DNA of 41,160 bases from CAKZNE01 sp964485405 (GTDB lineage: Bacteria > Bacteroidota > Bacteroidia > Flavobacteriales > Schleiferiaceae), in contig CAZAJG010000038.1 of assembly GCA_964485405.1 (NCBI GenBank), positions 1 through 41,160 of the forward strand, in the 5' to 3' direction. Below the pieces are notes generated by a model. That model worked only from the letters and a program-made list of their open reading frames with translations. It searched no databases and was not told where the DNA came from. Shown here piece by piece: positions 34,438-41,160 of the stretch (position 1 is the first letter of the stretch; every line of letters starts with the position of its first letter). The position numbers and the translations under genes were made by a program.

Positions 34438-34815
34438 TTAATTAAATCGAATTGCTTGAGCTTCAAAAATTTTGCTATTGATAATAATTGCTTCGGATTG
34501 AGGATATTGATTTTTTGCCAATTCTGTCATTTTAAGAAGCTGTTGTTGAAGTGTTACATTTTCAGTGGTTTTACTCAGGATATCTCCGAGGGCCTTGCCG
34601 AAATTTTTATTTGATCCTGCTTTGAAAATTTCAGCTAATGCTTCGTGTTTAACTGAGCCAATTATAGAGTAGGGTGAGTTTGGCGAAGCGTTTACGAAAA
34701 CAATAAGTCCATTAACACTATTCGCTCTGGCCGAGCTTTTGTCATTGTTTGGAATAGCACAGCAAGTGAGTAAAAAAGATAGCGAAATGAGTAATACATT
34801 TTTCATAAGATTCAT
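34438..34815 (-). CDS. Small lipoprotein of unknown function
   Basis: 125 residues. The signal LLISLSFLLTCC gives a lipobox with Cys18 or Cys19 lipidated. The mature domain starts with a disordered NNDKSSARAN tether, then a strand GLIVFVNASPNSPYSIIGSVKH, a helical middle (HEALAEIFKAG, LQQQLLKMTELAKNQYP) and a closing strand AIIINSKIFEAQAIRF. The layout, with Y-x-x-I-G-S-V and a final A-I-I-I, resembles small alpha/beta lipoproteins in which a strand pair packs on two helices. Starts at Met1 or Met4 are both possible; I keep Met1. It lies 87 bp after the barrel gene of the ABC operon on the same strand, with no terminator seen between, so it may be a distal operon member. Confidence 0.7.
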   Translation of the reverse strand: MNLMKNVLLISLSFLLTCCAIPNNDKSSARANSVNGLIVFVNASPNSPYSIIGSVKHEALAEIFKAGSNKNFGKALGDILSKTTENVTLQQQLLKMTELAKNQYPQSEAIIINSKIFEAQAIRFN

Positions 34816-34902
34816 AAGTGTTTTTCAGCTCTGAATATATACACATAATTTGTAAGCACAAAAACTCAAAACATTTAACTTATGAAATCATTCTAGTTGT
34901 TG

Positions 34903-36099
34903 TTAATTCCCAAAACTCCATTTAGTGCGCACAAAAATGGAATTGCCCTGATTGCTAAAATCATTGTTGGTAGTAGGAGCTAAAACCATTTGCCCAACAA
35001 GGCTCAACTCCCAGTTGTTAGCAATTGAAATCCCTATAACCGGATTTAAAAATAAGAGGTTGAGGTCTACTCCATAAATGGTAGAAAAACTAGCATTAAA
35101 AATAGGAGAGAACGCATAAGATGTTTGGGCGAATACGCTAAATCTTGAAGGCATTAAGTTCTTTGCAGATAGCTCGGTGCTATAGAATTGCAACAAAGCT
35201 TCAGGGTCATTATTGGTTAATCCTTGGGAGTTTAAAAGAATAGCTCCATTTAAGTACAAAGAGTTCACAAAAGCATAATCTACCGAAATGGAAGCGCTCA
35301 AAACAGCACTCGTATCTCCCAAGTTTTGCTTGGGATGAAAGTAGGTGGCTTCACCTTTAAATCCTGCGTTTTTTAAATTTCCTGCCCAACCCAATCCAAC
35401 CGCCACATCTGTATTGTAGTTTGCCGTAAGCAACTGAAAATCATAATTCCATCGATTGAATTTATACATCAAAGCGGCAATGGTGTTGTTTAATTCTTCA
35501 TCTGGGCTCACCGCTAATTCTAAGGACGAAAAGGAGTTGGCATAATATTGAACTCTCAAGGCATCACTCCCCGGACGTTCTTCATAATCAAAGTCGATGA
35601 AACTATATGCATTGAACAGATCATTGGGATTCCAAGCCAGATTCATTCCCCAATTGATGCGTTGCCTTCCCAATCTAACATCCAGCTTTTTATAGCTGTA
35701 GTTTAACCACAATCGATCAATTATGGAATGAAAAACCAAAGCCTCTTGATCCACAAGGACAAAAGACATATCCACTAATCCATTGTCTTGATCCAAAGCT
35801 TCACTAAAATCAGGCATGTTTTGTAAGCTCTCCCCGTAAAAAATTCGATTCCTACTTTCAAGAGCAAAAGTGAAGTCAGGGCTTAAAAAGAACTTAAAGT
35901 TTAGCCGATTGTGGATGAGATTATTGGTGGTTAAATCATCAAAATCTGTAAAACTAACGGTACGTAAATCTTTAAGGTAACCTTGAAAACCAAATACATC
36001 AGACAATGCTTTTTGAGAAGCCTCTTCTTCTTGAGCATAAAGGGAGGAGCATGATCCCAAAAGGAATAGGACGGTAATATGTAGGTGTGCTTTTTTCAA
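34903..36099 (-). CDS. Outer-membrane beta-barrel protein of the ABC operon
   Basis: 398 residues with a signal peptide (1-22, ending SLYAQ). The mature part alternates polar and hydrophobic residues in many strands and ends in an aromatic strand FVRTKWSFGN, as barrels often do. Motifs such as RLWLNYSYKKLDVRLGRQRI, then NWGMNLAWNPNDLFN, then DFDYEERPGSDALRVQYY recall the DUF1302-like porin group, whose members are often encoded with LolA-like or MMPL lipid-transport genes. It is the last of six genes on this strand, 5 bp after the ATPase stop. It is probably the outer-membrane exit or acceptor of the ABC machine; cargo is unknown. The exact family assignment is tentative. Confidence 0.78.
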   Translation of the reverse strand: MKKAHLHITVLFLLGSCSSLYAQEEEASQKALSDVFGFQGYLKDLRTVSFTDFDDLTTNNLIHNRLNFKFFLSPDFTFALESRNRIFYGESLQNMPDFSEALDQDNGLVDMSFVLVDQEALVFHSIIDRLWLNYSYKKLDVRLGRQRINWGMNLAWNPNDLFNAYSFIDFDYEERPGSDALRVQYYANSFSSLELAVSPDEELNNTIAALMYKFNRWNYDFQLLTANYNTDVAVGLGWAGNLKNAGFKGEATYFHPKQNLGDTSAVLSASISVDYAFVNSLYLNGAILLNSQGLTNNDPEALLQFYSTELSAKNLMPSRFSVFAQTSYAFSPIFNASFSTIYGVDLNLLFLNPVIGISIANNWELSLVGQMVLAPTTNNDFSNQGNSIFVRTKWSFGN

Positions 36100-36104
36100 T
36101 TCAA

Positions 36105-36797
36105 TTAAGAGTTTTGGCGGATATCTGAAACTATTTGTCCATCCTCTAGAGTAACCACTCTTCTTGCACGGTCTATCACCCTTTGATCGTGCGTGGAAAA
36201 AATGAAAGTAATTCCCTCCTCTTGGTTTAAACGATCCATAATATCCAGCAGATTATGTGTACTTGCCGAATCTAGGTTGGCGGTAGGTTCATCTGCCAGA
36301 ACAAAATCCGGACGAGAAGCCAAAGCTCTAGCTACGGCTACACGTTGCTGTTGCCCTCCAGATAATTGAGAAGGCTTACTATTTATCTTGTCTTCAAGCC
36401 CCACTTCTTTGAGCAATTGCATCACCCTTTCATCCCGTTTGTTTTTCGCCACTTTTTGGAGAAGCATGATGAACTCTGTATTTTCCTTTGCCGTGAGCAC
36501 GGGAATCAGATTATAGCTCTGAAAGACAAAGCCAATATGTTTTAATCGAAAGTCGATTAGTTCATTTTCGGACATCTCATTCAGCTCAATACCATTCACT
36601 TTTATCGAGCCGGCCGTAGGGCGATCTAGCCCACCAATCATATTTAAAAGGGTGGTTTTCCCAGATCCAGAAGGGCCAATAATAGCGGTAAATTCATTAT
36701 CCTCAATTTGGAGGTTTACCCGATTAACCGCTTTTAAAGGAACAACTCCTTCATAGGTCTTCTCTAAGTTCACCGTTTCAACAACTAGCTTGCTCAT
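36105..36797 (-). CDS. ABC transporter ATPase, LolD/MacB type
   Basis: 230 residues, a complete single nucleotide-binding domain. Walker A GPSGSGKTT at 41-49, Q-loop Gln93, signature LSGGQ at 145-149, Walker B FVLADE ending at Glu170 with D-loop ANLD, and switch His203. The length and the signature region are those of the LolD/MacB/FtsE group, which power FtsX-fold permeases by mechanotransmission rather than by moving cargo through the membrane. It overlaps the upstream permease by 4 nt. It should dimerise and drive the two permeases encoded just before it. Confidence 0.95.
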   Translation of the reverse strand: MSKLVVETVNLEKTYEGVVPLKAVNRVNLQIEDNEFTAIIGPSGSGKTTLLNMIGGLDRPTAGSIKVNGIELNEMSENELIDFRLKHIGFVFQSYNLIPVLTAKENTEFIMLLQKVAKNKRDERVMQLLKEVGLEDKINSKPSQLSGGQQQRVAVARALASRPDFVLADEPTANLDSASTHNLLDIMDRLNQEEGITFIFSTHDQRVIDRARRVVTLEDGQIVSDIRQNS

Positions 36798-38002
36798 ATT
36801 TTTCGTATTGCTTCTACAGGGTTAAGTTTTAAAGCCTTTTGGGCAGGATAAATGGCGGCTAGTAAAGCCATTATAAATACCATTACAGCTACATTTAGAT
36901 AGCTATTACCATCTAAGTAGGGATATACTATGGATGAAAAACCAGCATCTTCATATGCCGCACCTTCTAGATTAATTCCATGTTTTCCAAAATATTCCAC
37001 AAAGCCGTAGGAAAGAAGCAGCCCTAGCGGACCGCCTATCATAGAGAGGATAAGCGTTTCTAAAAGGATCATGACAAAAATTTTCCCTTTAGCCATGCCG
37101 ATAGCCATTAGCATTCCAATTTCTCTTACCCTTTCCAGTACGGCCATCAACATGGTATTTAGGATGCTAAAAAGTAAGGCGAGGAGTATGATTCCAACGA
37201 TGTAGAATAGATATACATCCATCGCTTCTACCATAAAACGCATGCCGGTTGATAGGTCGAGCCAGGGTTTAATCTCTAAGTCTGGATATTGGCCTTGGTA
37301 AAACAAAGATTGAGCTTCTGCCGCATCATGATCGTTTAGTAAAACTGCAATTTCATGAGAGCCACGCTCAATTTTTATCAGCTTACCTAAATCTTTTTGC
37401 CGAACAAAAATTTGCTGTTTGTCAAACATGCTGTTTTCAGACTCAAAAATCCCAACTACTCTAAACGCTCCTGCAATAATCTCTCCCTCTACATCCTGAA
37501 TGGTAAGCACCGCTTTTGACCGCAGTTTAAGTCTATACTCTTCAGCAATTTTTTTGCTAATAAGTACTGGGTTTCGTTTGCTTCCTTCAAAGTACTTTCC
37601 TTCAATAAGTAATTCGTTTATGCCGGTGGTTGCCGCTTCCTTTTCTGGATTAACCCCTACAATTTTTATAGAACCATTGCTGGCACTGGAGCTGATCATT
37701 CCTTGAGAAATGAGCCTACTTGTAGTGGCAATTACTTGAGGGTTTTGTTCAATGTTTTGTTGAATGTCGTCCGGATTGGGAATAAAGAGCTTTACGGAAA
37801 GCTCATCTCGGAAATTGGGTTGATGAATTTGAAAGTCGGACATTTCCAACTTAATCACATTCTCCACCTTCTTTTTCATCATCCCCTTTACAAAGGCAGA
37901 AGCAAATACGCCTGCCCATAATCCCAGTGCCACAGCAGTAATTACCACAAGGCTTCTCACCTTATTTCTCCAAACGTTTTGCCAAGCTATTTTTAGTAAC
38001 AT
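36794..38002 (-). CDS. FtsX-fold ABC permease (second of the pair)
   Basis: 402 residues with one N-terminal transmembrane helix after IAWQNVWRNKVRSL, a large periplasmic domain (about 45-260, MacB-PCD-like), and three C-terminal helices (about 270-300, 315-345 and 365-390). The conserved VLERVREIGMLMAIGM turn sits before the third helix, and the end reads ALKLNPVEAIRKI. This is the LolC/LolE/MacB fold. It is paired with the 405-residue homologue 18 bp upstream, so the complex is probably a heterodimer like LolCE rather than a homodimer like MacB. It overlaps the ATPase gene by 4 nt. Confidence 0.9.
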   Translation of the reverse strand: MLLKIAWQNVWRNKVRSLVVITAVALGLWAGVFASAFVKGMMKKKVENVIKLEMSDFQIHQPNFRDELSVKLFIPNPDDIQQNIEQNPQVIATTSRLISQGMISSSASNGSIKIVGVNPEKEAATTGINELLIEGKYFEGSKRNPVLISKKIAEEYRLKLRSKAVLTIQDVEGEIIAGAFRVVGIFESENSMFDKQQIFVRQKDLGKLIKIERGSHEIAVLLNDHDAAEAQSLFYQGQYPDLEIKPWLDLSTGMRFMVEAMDVYLFYIVGIILLALLFSILNTMLMAVLERVREIGMLMAIGMAKGKIFVMILLETLILSMIGGPLGLLLSYGFVEYFGKHGINLEGAAYEDAGFSSIVYPYLDGNSYLNVAVMVFIMALLAAIYPAQKALKLNPVEAIRKI

Positions 38003-38020
38003 CTTACGTTTTTTAGTTTT

Positions 38021-39238
38021 TTAACTGCGCATAGCTTTTATCGCGCTAAGCCCTAGAATTCGGATGAATGGATACGTAGCAATTAAGGTGGCGATGAGTG
38101 CCACTATAACGCCTTGTTGTAAAAAAATCATAGGATCTAATGAGGTTTGCAGAATAGGCTCCATGCCGTACTCTTCAAACATTTTACCCATATCCTCACC
38201 AAAAGTTATGGGGTTCCAATAAAAATATCCGCAAACCGGAAAAGCGCCCATCATACCGAAAACAGCTCCCAAGAGAGAAATCATAACTACCTCAAGCCAA
38301 ACCATAAAGGCCAATCGTATCCTTTTCATCCCTACCGCTATAAGCACTCCAAATTCGCGCATTCGTTCAGCGAGCATCATGAGCATGGTTCCAAAAATTC
38401 CGAAAGAAATAACGAGGTATAGAATAAACATGAAAACATAGCCTTCCACCTTATCCGTTTCTATTATGTTTTTAAGATCTGGTGATAGCTCCTCCCAGTG
38501 CATTACTTCATATTCATCCTGTGGCAGTAGGGATTTTAGCTCTGCACGTATTCGTTTTGCCTGATTTGAGCTTTCCATTAAAACTACCAAGTTGGTGCAT
38601 CGGTTGGGAGCGCCATAAAACCATTGTGCTTCTTTTAGAGGAAGAATAACCAGTTGTTTGCTGAGCTCAGGAGAACCGTATTTTACAATTCCTTTTATAG
38701 GATATTTACCAGCGGCATTTTGCCCTTGGTAGCCCATACCTAAAAGCACAATAGTATCTCCCACCTTCAACTTTAAACTTTCACTCAAACCTGAACCGAT
38801 CAATACCGCTTTATCATTCGCCTCTAGATATTCCCCATCAGAAACTCGATTTTGCATTTGAGTGTATTGCTTTTCCAGCTCCGTTTCAATCCCAACTACC
38901 ATCGCTCCACGAGTAGCACTATCTGAGGCTGTTAGCGCAAAACTTTCAATTCTGGGGACAAAAGCCGTTATACCTTCTACCTGATTAATGGTTTCAGCGA
39001 GATAAGCATTCACCACTAAACTTTCGTCCATGTTCTTATCTTCCCAATACCCTTGAGCATGAATTTGAACATAACCCGTATAGGATTCCACGGAGGAGCT
39101 AATCATACGATTGTAAATACCTCCTTTCATACTCATCATTAAAGTAGAAAGCACTACCGCCAGAAATACAGAAGCTAGGGTAATAAGCGTTCTGCGTTTG
39201 TTTCGCCAAATATTTCTCCAAGCCAGTTTTAGGTCCAT
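38021..39238 (-). CDS. FtsX-fold ABC permease (first of the pair)
   Basis: 405 residues, with the same architecture as its neighbour: LAWRNIWRNKRRTLIT before the first helix, a periplasmic domain (about 45-265), then three helices, with MLAERMREFGVLIAVGMKR before the second C-terminal helix and an end of SAIKAMRS. The pair shares the fold but differs clearly in sequence, so they are ancient duplicates with separate roles. It lies 46 bp after the LolA-like gene. In LolCE the two subunits split the jobs of binding cargo and binding the chaperone; whether this pair does the same is unknown. Confidence 0.9.
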   Translation of the reverse strand: MDLKLAWRNIWRNKRRTLITLASVFLAVVLSTLMMSMKGGIYNRMISSSVESYTGYVQIHAQGYWEDKNMDESLVVNAYLAETINQVEGITAFVPRIESFALTASDSATRGAMVVGIETELEKQYTQMQNRVSDGEYLEANDKAVLIGSGLSESLKLKVGDTIVLLGMGYQGQNAAGKYPIKGIVKYGSPELSKQLVILPLKEAQWFYGAPNRCTNLVVLMESSNQAKRIRAELKSLLPQDEYEVMHWEELSPDLKNIIETDKVEGYVFMFILYLVISFGIFGTMLMMLAERMREFGVLIAVGMKRIRLAFMVWLEVVMISLLGAVFGMMGAFPVCGYFYWNPITFGEDMGKMFEEYGMEPILQTSLDPMIFLQQGVIVALIATLIATYPFIRILGLSAIKAMRS

Positions 39239-39284
39239 TTTAGTGGTGTTTGAAGATGAAAAGGATGAAAAAAGAGAGAGCCGC

Positions 39285-40028
39285 TCATCGTATTTTTTTC
39301 ATGTTTTGAGTGGTAAAGAATCGATCAGCAATGGGTTTGTTAAACTGAATGGAAGTAATTTCCATAACCGTTTTATTTCCAGGGTCTTCCTGAGGAATAA
39401 CCTGAATCTTGGTAGCGAGCTTAATGCCATCCATTTCTTTAATCTGCGATGAACTCATTACGTTTACGAGATATCCATCCTCGTCATACATTTCACTTCT
39501 CAACTGTATAAAATCAGTTTTATCGATAAAGAGAATCACCTTCCCCCATACCACTGGTGCATCTGGTTTTGGTATAAGTTCAATTTTGTAACATACCCTA
39601 TCGAGTAGCGTGGAGTCACCAACAATTTTGTGCTCGTAATCATTCAGTACAGAAGATTCTCGAACAAGATCATCGTTGGTAAGGTCTGTGCCCATCCAGC
39701 TTTGCATCATCATACTGGGAGGAAGTTTTATAGACCTTTCAATGGAAGGGATCCAGTTCCAAATCTCTTTATGGCGTTTCAGAAAAGTAATACCCTTGTC
39801 CTTTGCGGGAGATTGAATTAAGGATAAACTCAATTTCTCTCCTTTAGACCAGCTCTTCATTTTCATTTCCCTGGTCCATTTTGGACGAACGATGGTGATT
39901 GTCATTTCAGTGATCGCGGATTCTTTCCCTCGTGTTTTTTCATCCGATTTTTCAATGATTTCGCGGGCCGTTTGTGCTTGAGTTAAAACAAAGCTGAAAC
40001 AAAGAAGGAGGCTGATATACGTTTTCAT
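39285..40028 (-). CDS. LolA-like periplasmic lipid/lipoprotein carrier (outer membrane lipoprotein-sorting family)
   Basis: 247 residues with a signal peptide (1-18, ending VLTQAQ). The mature domain starts AREIIEKSDEKTRGK, then TEMTITIVRPKWTREMKMKSWSKG, KGITFLKRHKEIWNWIPSIER, and later WGKVILFIDKTDFIQLRSEMYDEDG (quoted in pieces only): the LolA-like beta half-barrel with an N-terminal helix, as in the LolA_like_2 / outer membrane lipoprotein-sorting group. No lipobox, so it is soluble in the periplasm. It is one base after the TetR stop and upstream of the permeases. It likely accepts a hydrophobic cargo from the ABC complex and hands it to the outer membrane, as LolA does. Confidence 0.88.
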   Translation of the reverse strand: MKTYISLLLCFSFVLTQAQTAREIIEKSDEKTRGKESAITEMTITIVRPKWTREMKMKSWSKGEKLSLSLIQSPAKDKGITFLKRHKEIWNWIPSIERSIKLPPSMMMQSWMGTDLTNDDLVRESSVLNDYEHKIVGDSTLLDRVCYKIELIPKPDAPVVWGKVILFIDKTDFIQLRSEMYDEDGYLVNVMSSSQIKEMDGIKLATKIQVIPQEDPGNKTVMEITSIQFNKPIADRFFTTQNMKKIR

Positions 40029-40029
40029 G

Positions 40030-40605
40030 TTAGGTAAACTGTTTTACAATTTGATCGCGAATAGGTTTGAGTGGAAAGTTTTCAGGGTCTAGCATGAGAT
40101 GAAGCTGAACACCATCAATAACCGCAGAGAAATAATGCATTTGAGCTATCGGATCTTCATACCCCAGTTTGGTAAAGTAATCCATATAAAGCTTAATAAA
40201 AGGGGCTGCATTTCCCATCATTTCCGCCATGTATTTATTGAGAACATGGGGCTGAGCAATTACGGCAAAATAGAGTTTCCAATGTTGGACATCGTCCAAA
40301 ACAACTTGAAAGCTTTTGTCGATGAGTTCCACAAAATCATCTTTACTGAGCTCGGTTTTGTTCTTTAATCCAAACAGATCTATGGCGTTATCCATAAGGT
40401 TGCTGAGGAGCTGCCTTAAGAGCTCGTCTTTACTTTCGAAGTAGTTGTAGATAAGTCCTTTGGAGATTTTGGCTCGGCTCGCAATCTTACTAATGGATGC
40501 AGCATGAAACCCTTCTTCTGCAAAGAGATGAAGCGCTGCATCAAAGATGGCTTCTTTTCTGTTTTTTCGAATTTTTTCAAATTGTTTTTGGGTTCTTGGA
40601 GACAT
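40030..40605 (-). CDS. TetR/AcrR-family repressor of the ABC operon
   Basis: 191 residues from the chosen Met at 40605 (MSPRTQKQFEK). A longer frame reaches 40659, but that start lies upstream of the promoter and operator found at 40609-40656, so the shorter start is preferred. Residues 17-63 form the TetR helix-turn-helix: IFDAALHLFAEEGF, then ISKIASRAKISKGLIYNYF, then ESKDELL. The rest is an all-helical ligand and dimer domain ending PIRDQIVKQFT. It is the first gene of the minus-strand operon, with 1 nt to the LolA-like gene. The operator overlapping its own promoter implies negative autoregulation of the whole operon, relieved by an unknown ligand, probably hydrophobic. Confidence 0.88.
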   Translation of the reverse strand: MSPRTQKQFEKIRKNRKEAIFDAALHLFAEEGFHAASISKIASRAKISKGLIYNYFESKDELLRQLLSNLMDNAIDLFGLKNKTELSKDDFVELIDKSFQVVLDDVQHWKLYFAVIAQPHVLNKYMAEMMGNAAPFIKLYMDYFTKLGYEDPIAQMHYFSAVIDGVQLHLMLDPENFPLKPIRDQIVKQFT

Positions 40606-40608
40606 TTT

Positions 40609-40630
40609 TTTGACTGAACGGTTGGTCAAA
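40609..40630 (-). promoter_or_regulatory. Probable TetR operator
   Basis: Read on the minus strand: TTTGACCAACCGTTCAGTCAAA, with outer arms TTTGAC/GTCAAA (perfect 6 bp) and a partly symmetric centre. It sits 4 bp before the TetR start codon and overlaps the -7 box of the promoter, where a bound repressor would block RNA polymerase. Confidence 0.65.
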
Positions 40631-40656
40631 ATTAAACAAAAAAACAAATTCTGCAA
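40627..40656 (-). promoter_or_regulatory. Bacteroidota-type promoter of the TetR-ABC operon
   Basis: On the minus strand, TTG at 40656-40654 is followed after exactly 19 nt by TAATTTTG at 40634-40627, an exact match to the -33 TTG and -7 TAnnTTTG consensus of Bacteroidota primary sigma factor promoters. Transcription should start near 40620. Confidence 0.75.
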
Positions 40657-40812
40657 CAACTTGAAGGAGAAAAATTTTGATCAACAAACTAAATCCCCGA
40701 ATAGAAATGACTCCAATATACCCGTGAATATTACTAAATTCGCGGACTCTTTAATTCAGCAATGAATTGAAGTATAAGTTGTAACACTCCTCTGGAGTAA
40801 AAGATATCTAAG

Positions 40813-41160
40813 ATGTCAAAGTATCCTGAATTTAAGCAGATAAATACTTCTCAAATAGGAGAGGAGGTTTTAAAGCGTTGGAAAGAGAATGAGACCTTTG
40901 AGAAAAGTGTTTCTTCAAGAGAAGGCAAGCCCAGCTTTACGTTTTATGAAGGTCCGCCTTCGGCCAATGGATTGCCTGGTATTCACCATGTAATGGCGCG
41001 CGCTATTAAGGATATTTTTTGTCGTTATAAAACGCTAGAAGGCTTTCAGGTAAAGAGAAAAGCGGGTTGGGATACTCATGGCTTACCTGTTGAGCTTGGT
41101 GTAGAAAAAGAATTAGGCATTACCAAAGAAGATATTGGTAAAAAAATCTCTGTTGAAGAA
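40813..41160 (+). CDS. ileS: Isoleucyl-tRNA synthetase, N-terminal part (cut by window end)
   Basis: 116 codons from ATG at 40813 run open to the last base. The translation MSKYPEFKQINTSQIGEE, then FYEGPPSANGLPGIHHV at residues 44-60, is the class Ia synthetase start with the HIGH-type ATP-binding motif (here GIHHV), followed by RAIKDIFCRYKTLEG and KAGWDTHGLPVELGVEK, which are characteristic of IleRS. The enzyme charges tRNA-Ile in the cytosol. It is divergent from the TetR operon, with 207 bp between start codons. A small hairpin ACTCC-TCT-GGAGT (40786-40798) lies 14 nt before the start. No T-box leader is seen. The KMSKS motif and editing domain are outside the window. Confidence 0.96.
   Translation, partial: MSKYPEFKQINTSQIGEEVLKRWKENETFEKSVSSREGKPSFTFYEGPPSANGLPGIHHVMARAIKDIFCRYKTLEGFQVKRKAGWDTHGLPVELGVEKELGITKEDIGKKISVEE

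Noticed and set aside
40660..40812. T-box or other riboswitch before ileS
   Set aside because: Only a 5-bp hairpin is visible, with no T-box sequence or specifier loop, and Bacteroidota generally lack T-box control of ileS.
1..41160. Mobile element, prophage, CRISPR or integron
   Set aside because: No transposase, integrase, terminase, regularly spaced repeats or terminal inverted repeats were found; the only transfer-like signal is the RHS tip region, which looks more A+T-rich by eye.

Overview
The window looks like a chromosomal segment of a Bacteroidota bacterium, most likely a member of the Flavobacteriales. The reasons are: several large exported proteins with type IX secretion (T9SS) type A C-terminal domains; a sortase-like PID-CTERM peptide; paired Bacteroidota-style RHS/YD giant proteins; a Reg_prop beta-propeller LytS-type kinase with a LytTR regulator; an exact TTG-N19-TAnnTTTG promoter; and A+T-rich intergenic DNA. 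I cannot name the genus. No transposase, integrase, phage gene or CRISPR array was seen.

Layout. 1-91: the 3' part of a tRNA-Asn and its terminator. 226-5104: two convergent exported-protein loci, a 7-repeat FG-GAP/T9SS protein on the plus strand and an 808-residue beta-rich protein followed 2 nt later by a 62-residue PID-CTERM peptide on the minus strand. 5261-5734: a small cytosolic HEAGH metallopeptidase-like protein. 5735-6295: mostly empty, with a possible decayed LytTR fragment and a perfect inverted repeat. 6296-21083: a tightly packed five-gene plus-strand cluster. It holds two small exported proteins, a 2039-residue RHS-partner protein, a 2494-residue RHS protein with a C-terminal HELKH metallopeptidase-like tip, and an overlapping small lipoprotein that is the natural candidate for immunity. 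21084-22136: no intact gene, but a coding-like fragment and two strong plus-strand terminators.

22137-27613: a lipoprotein and a 1622-residue secreted lipase-like, beta-helix, T9SS protein. 27858-31570: a translationally coupled sensor kinase and LytTR response regulator. A short repeat-rich spacer, which could be a LytTR target, separates them from an 877-residue DNRLRE/T9SS protein (31746-34379). On the minus strand follow a small lipoprotein and then a six-gene operon reading from 40605 down to 34903: TetR regulator, LolA-like periplasmic protein, two FtsX-type permeases, a LolD/MacB-type ATPase and an outer-membrane beta-barrel. A promoter and an overlapping near-palindromic operator sit directly before the TetR start, which suggests autoregulation. 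The window ends inside ileS (from 40813).

Functionally the window is about the cell surface: large secreted or adhesive proteins, a probable RHS toxin with a cognate lipoprotein, a surface-sensing two-component system, and an envelope-spanning ABC machine resembling the Lol lipid/lipoprotein route. The two items most worth pursuing are the RHS tip with its lipoprotein and the TetR-LolA-FtsX-FtsX-ATPase-barrel operon.
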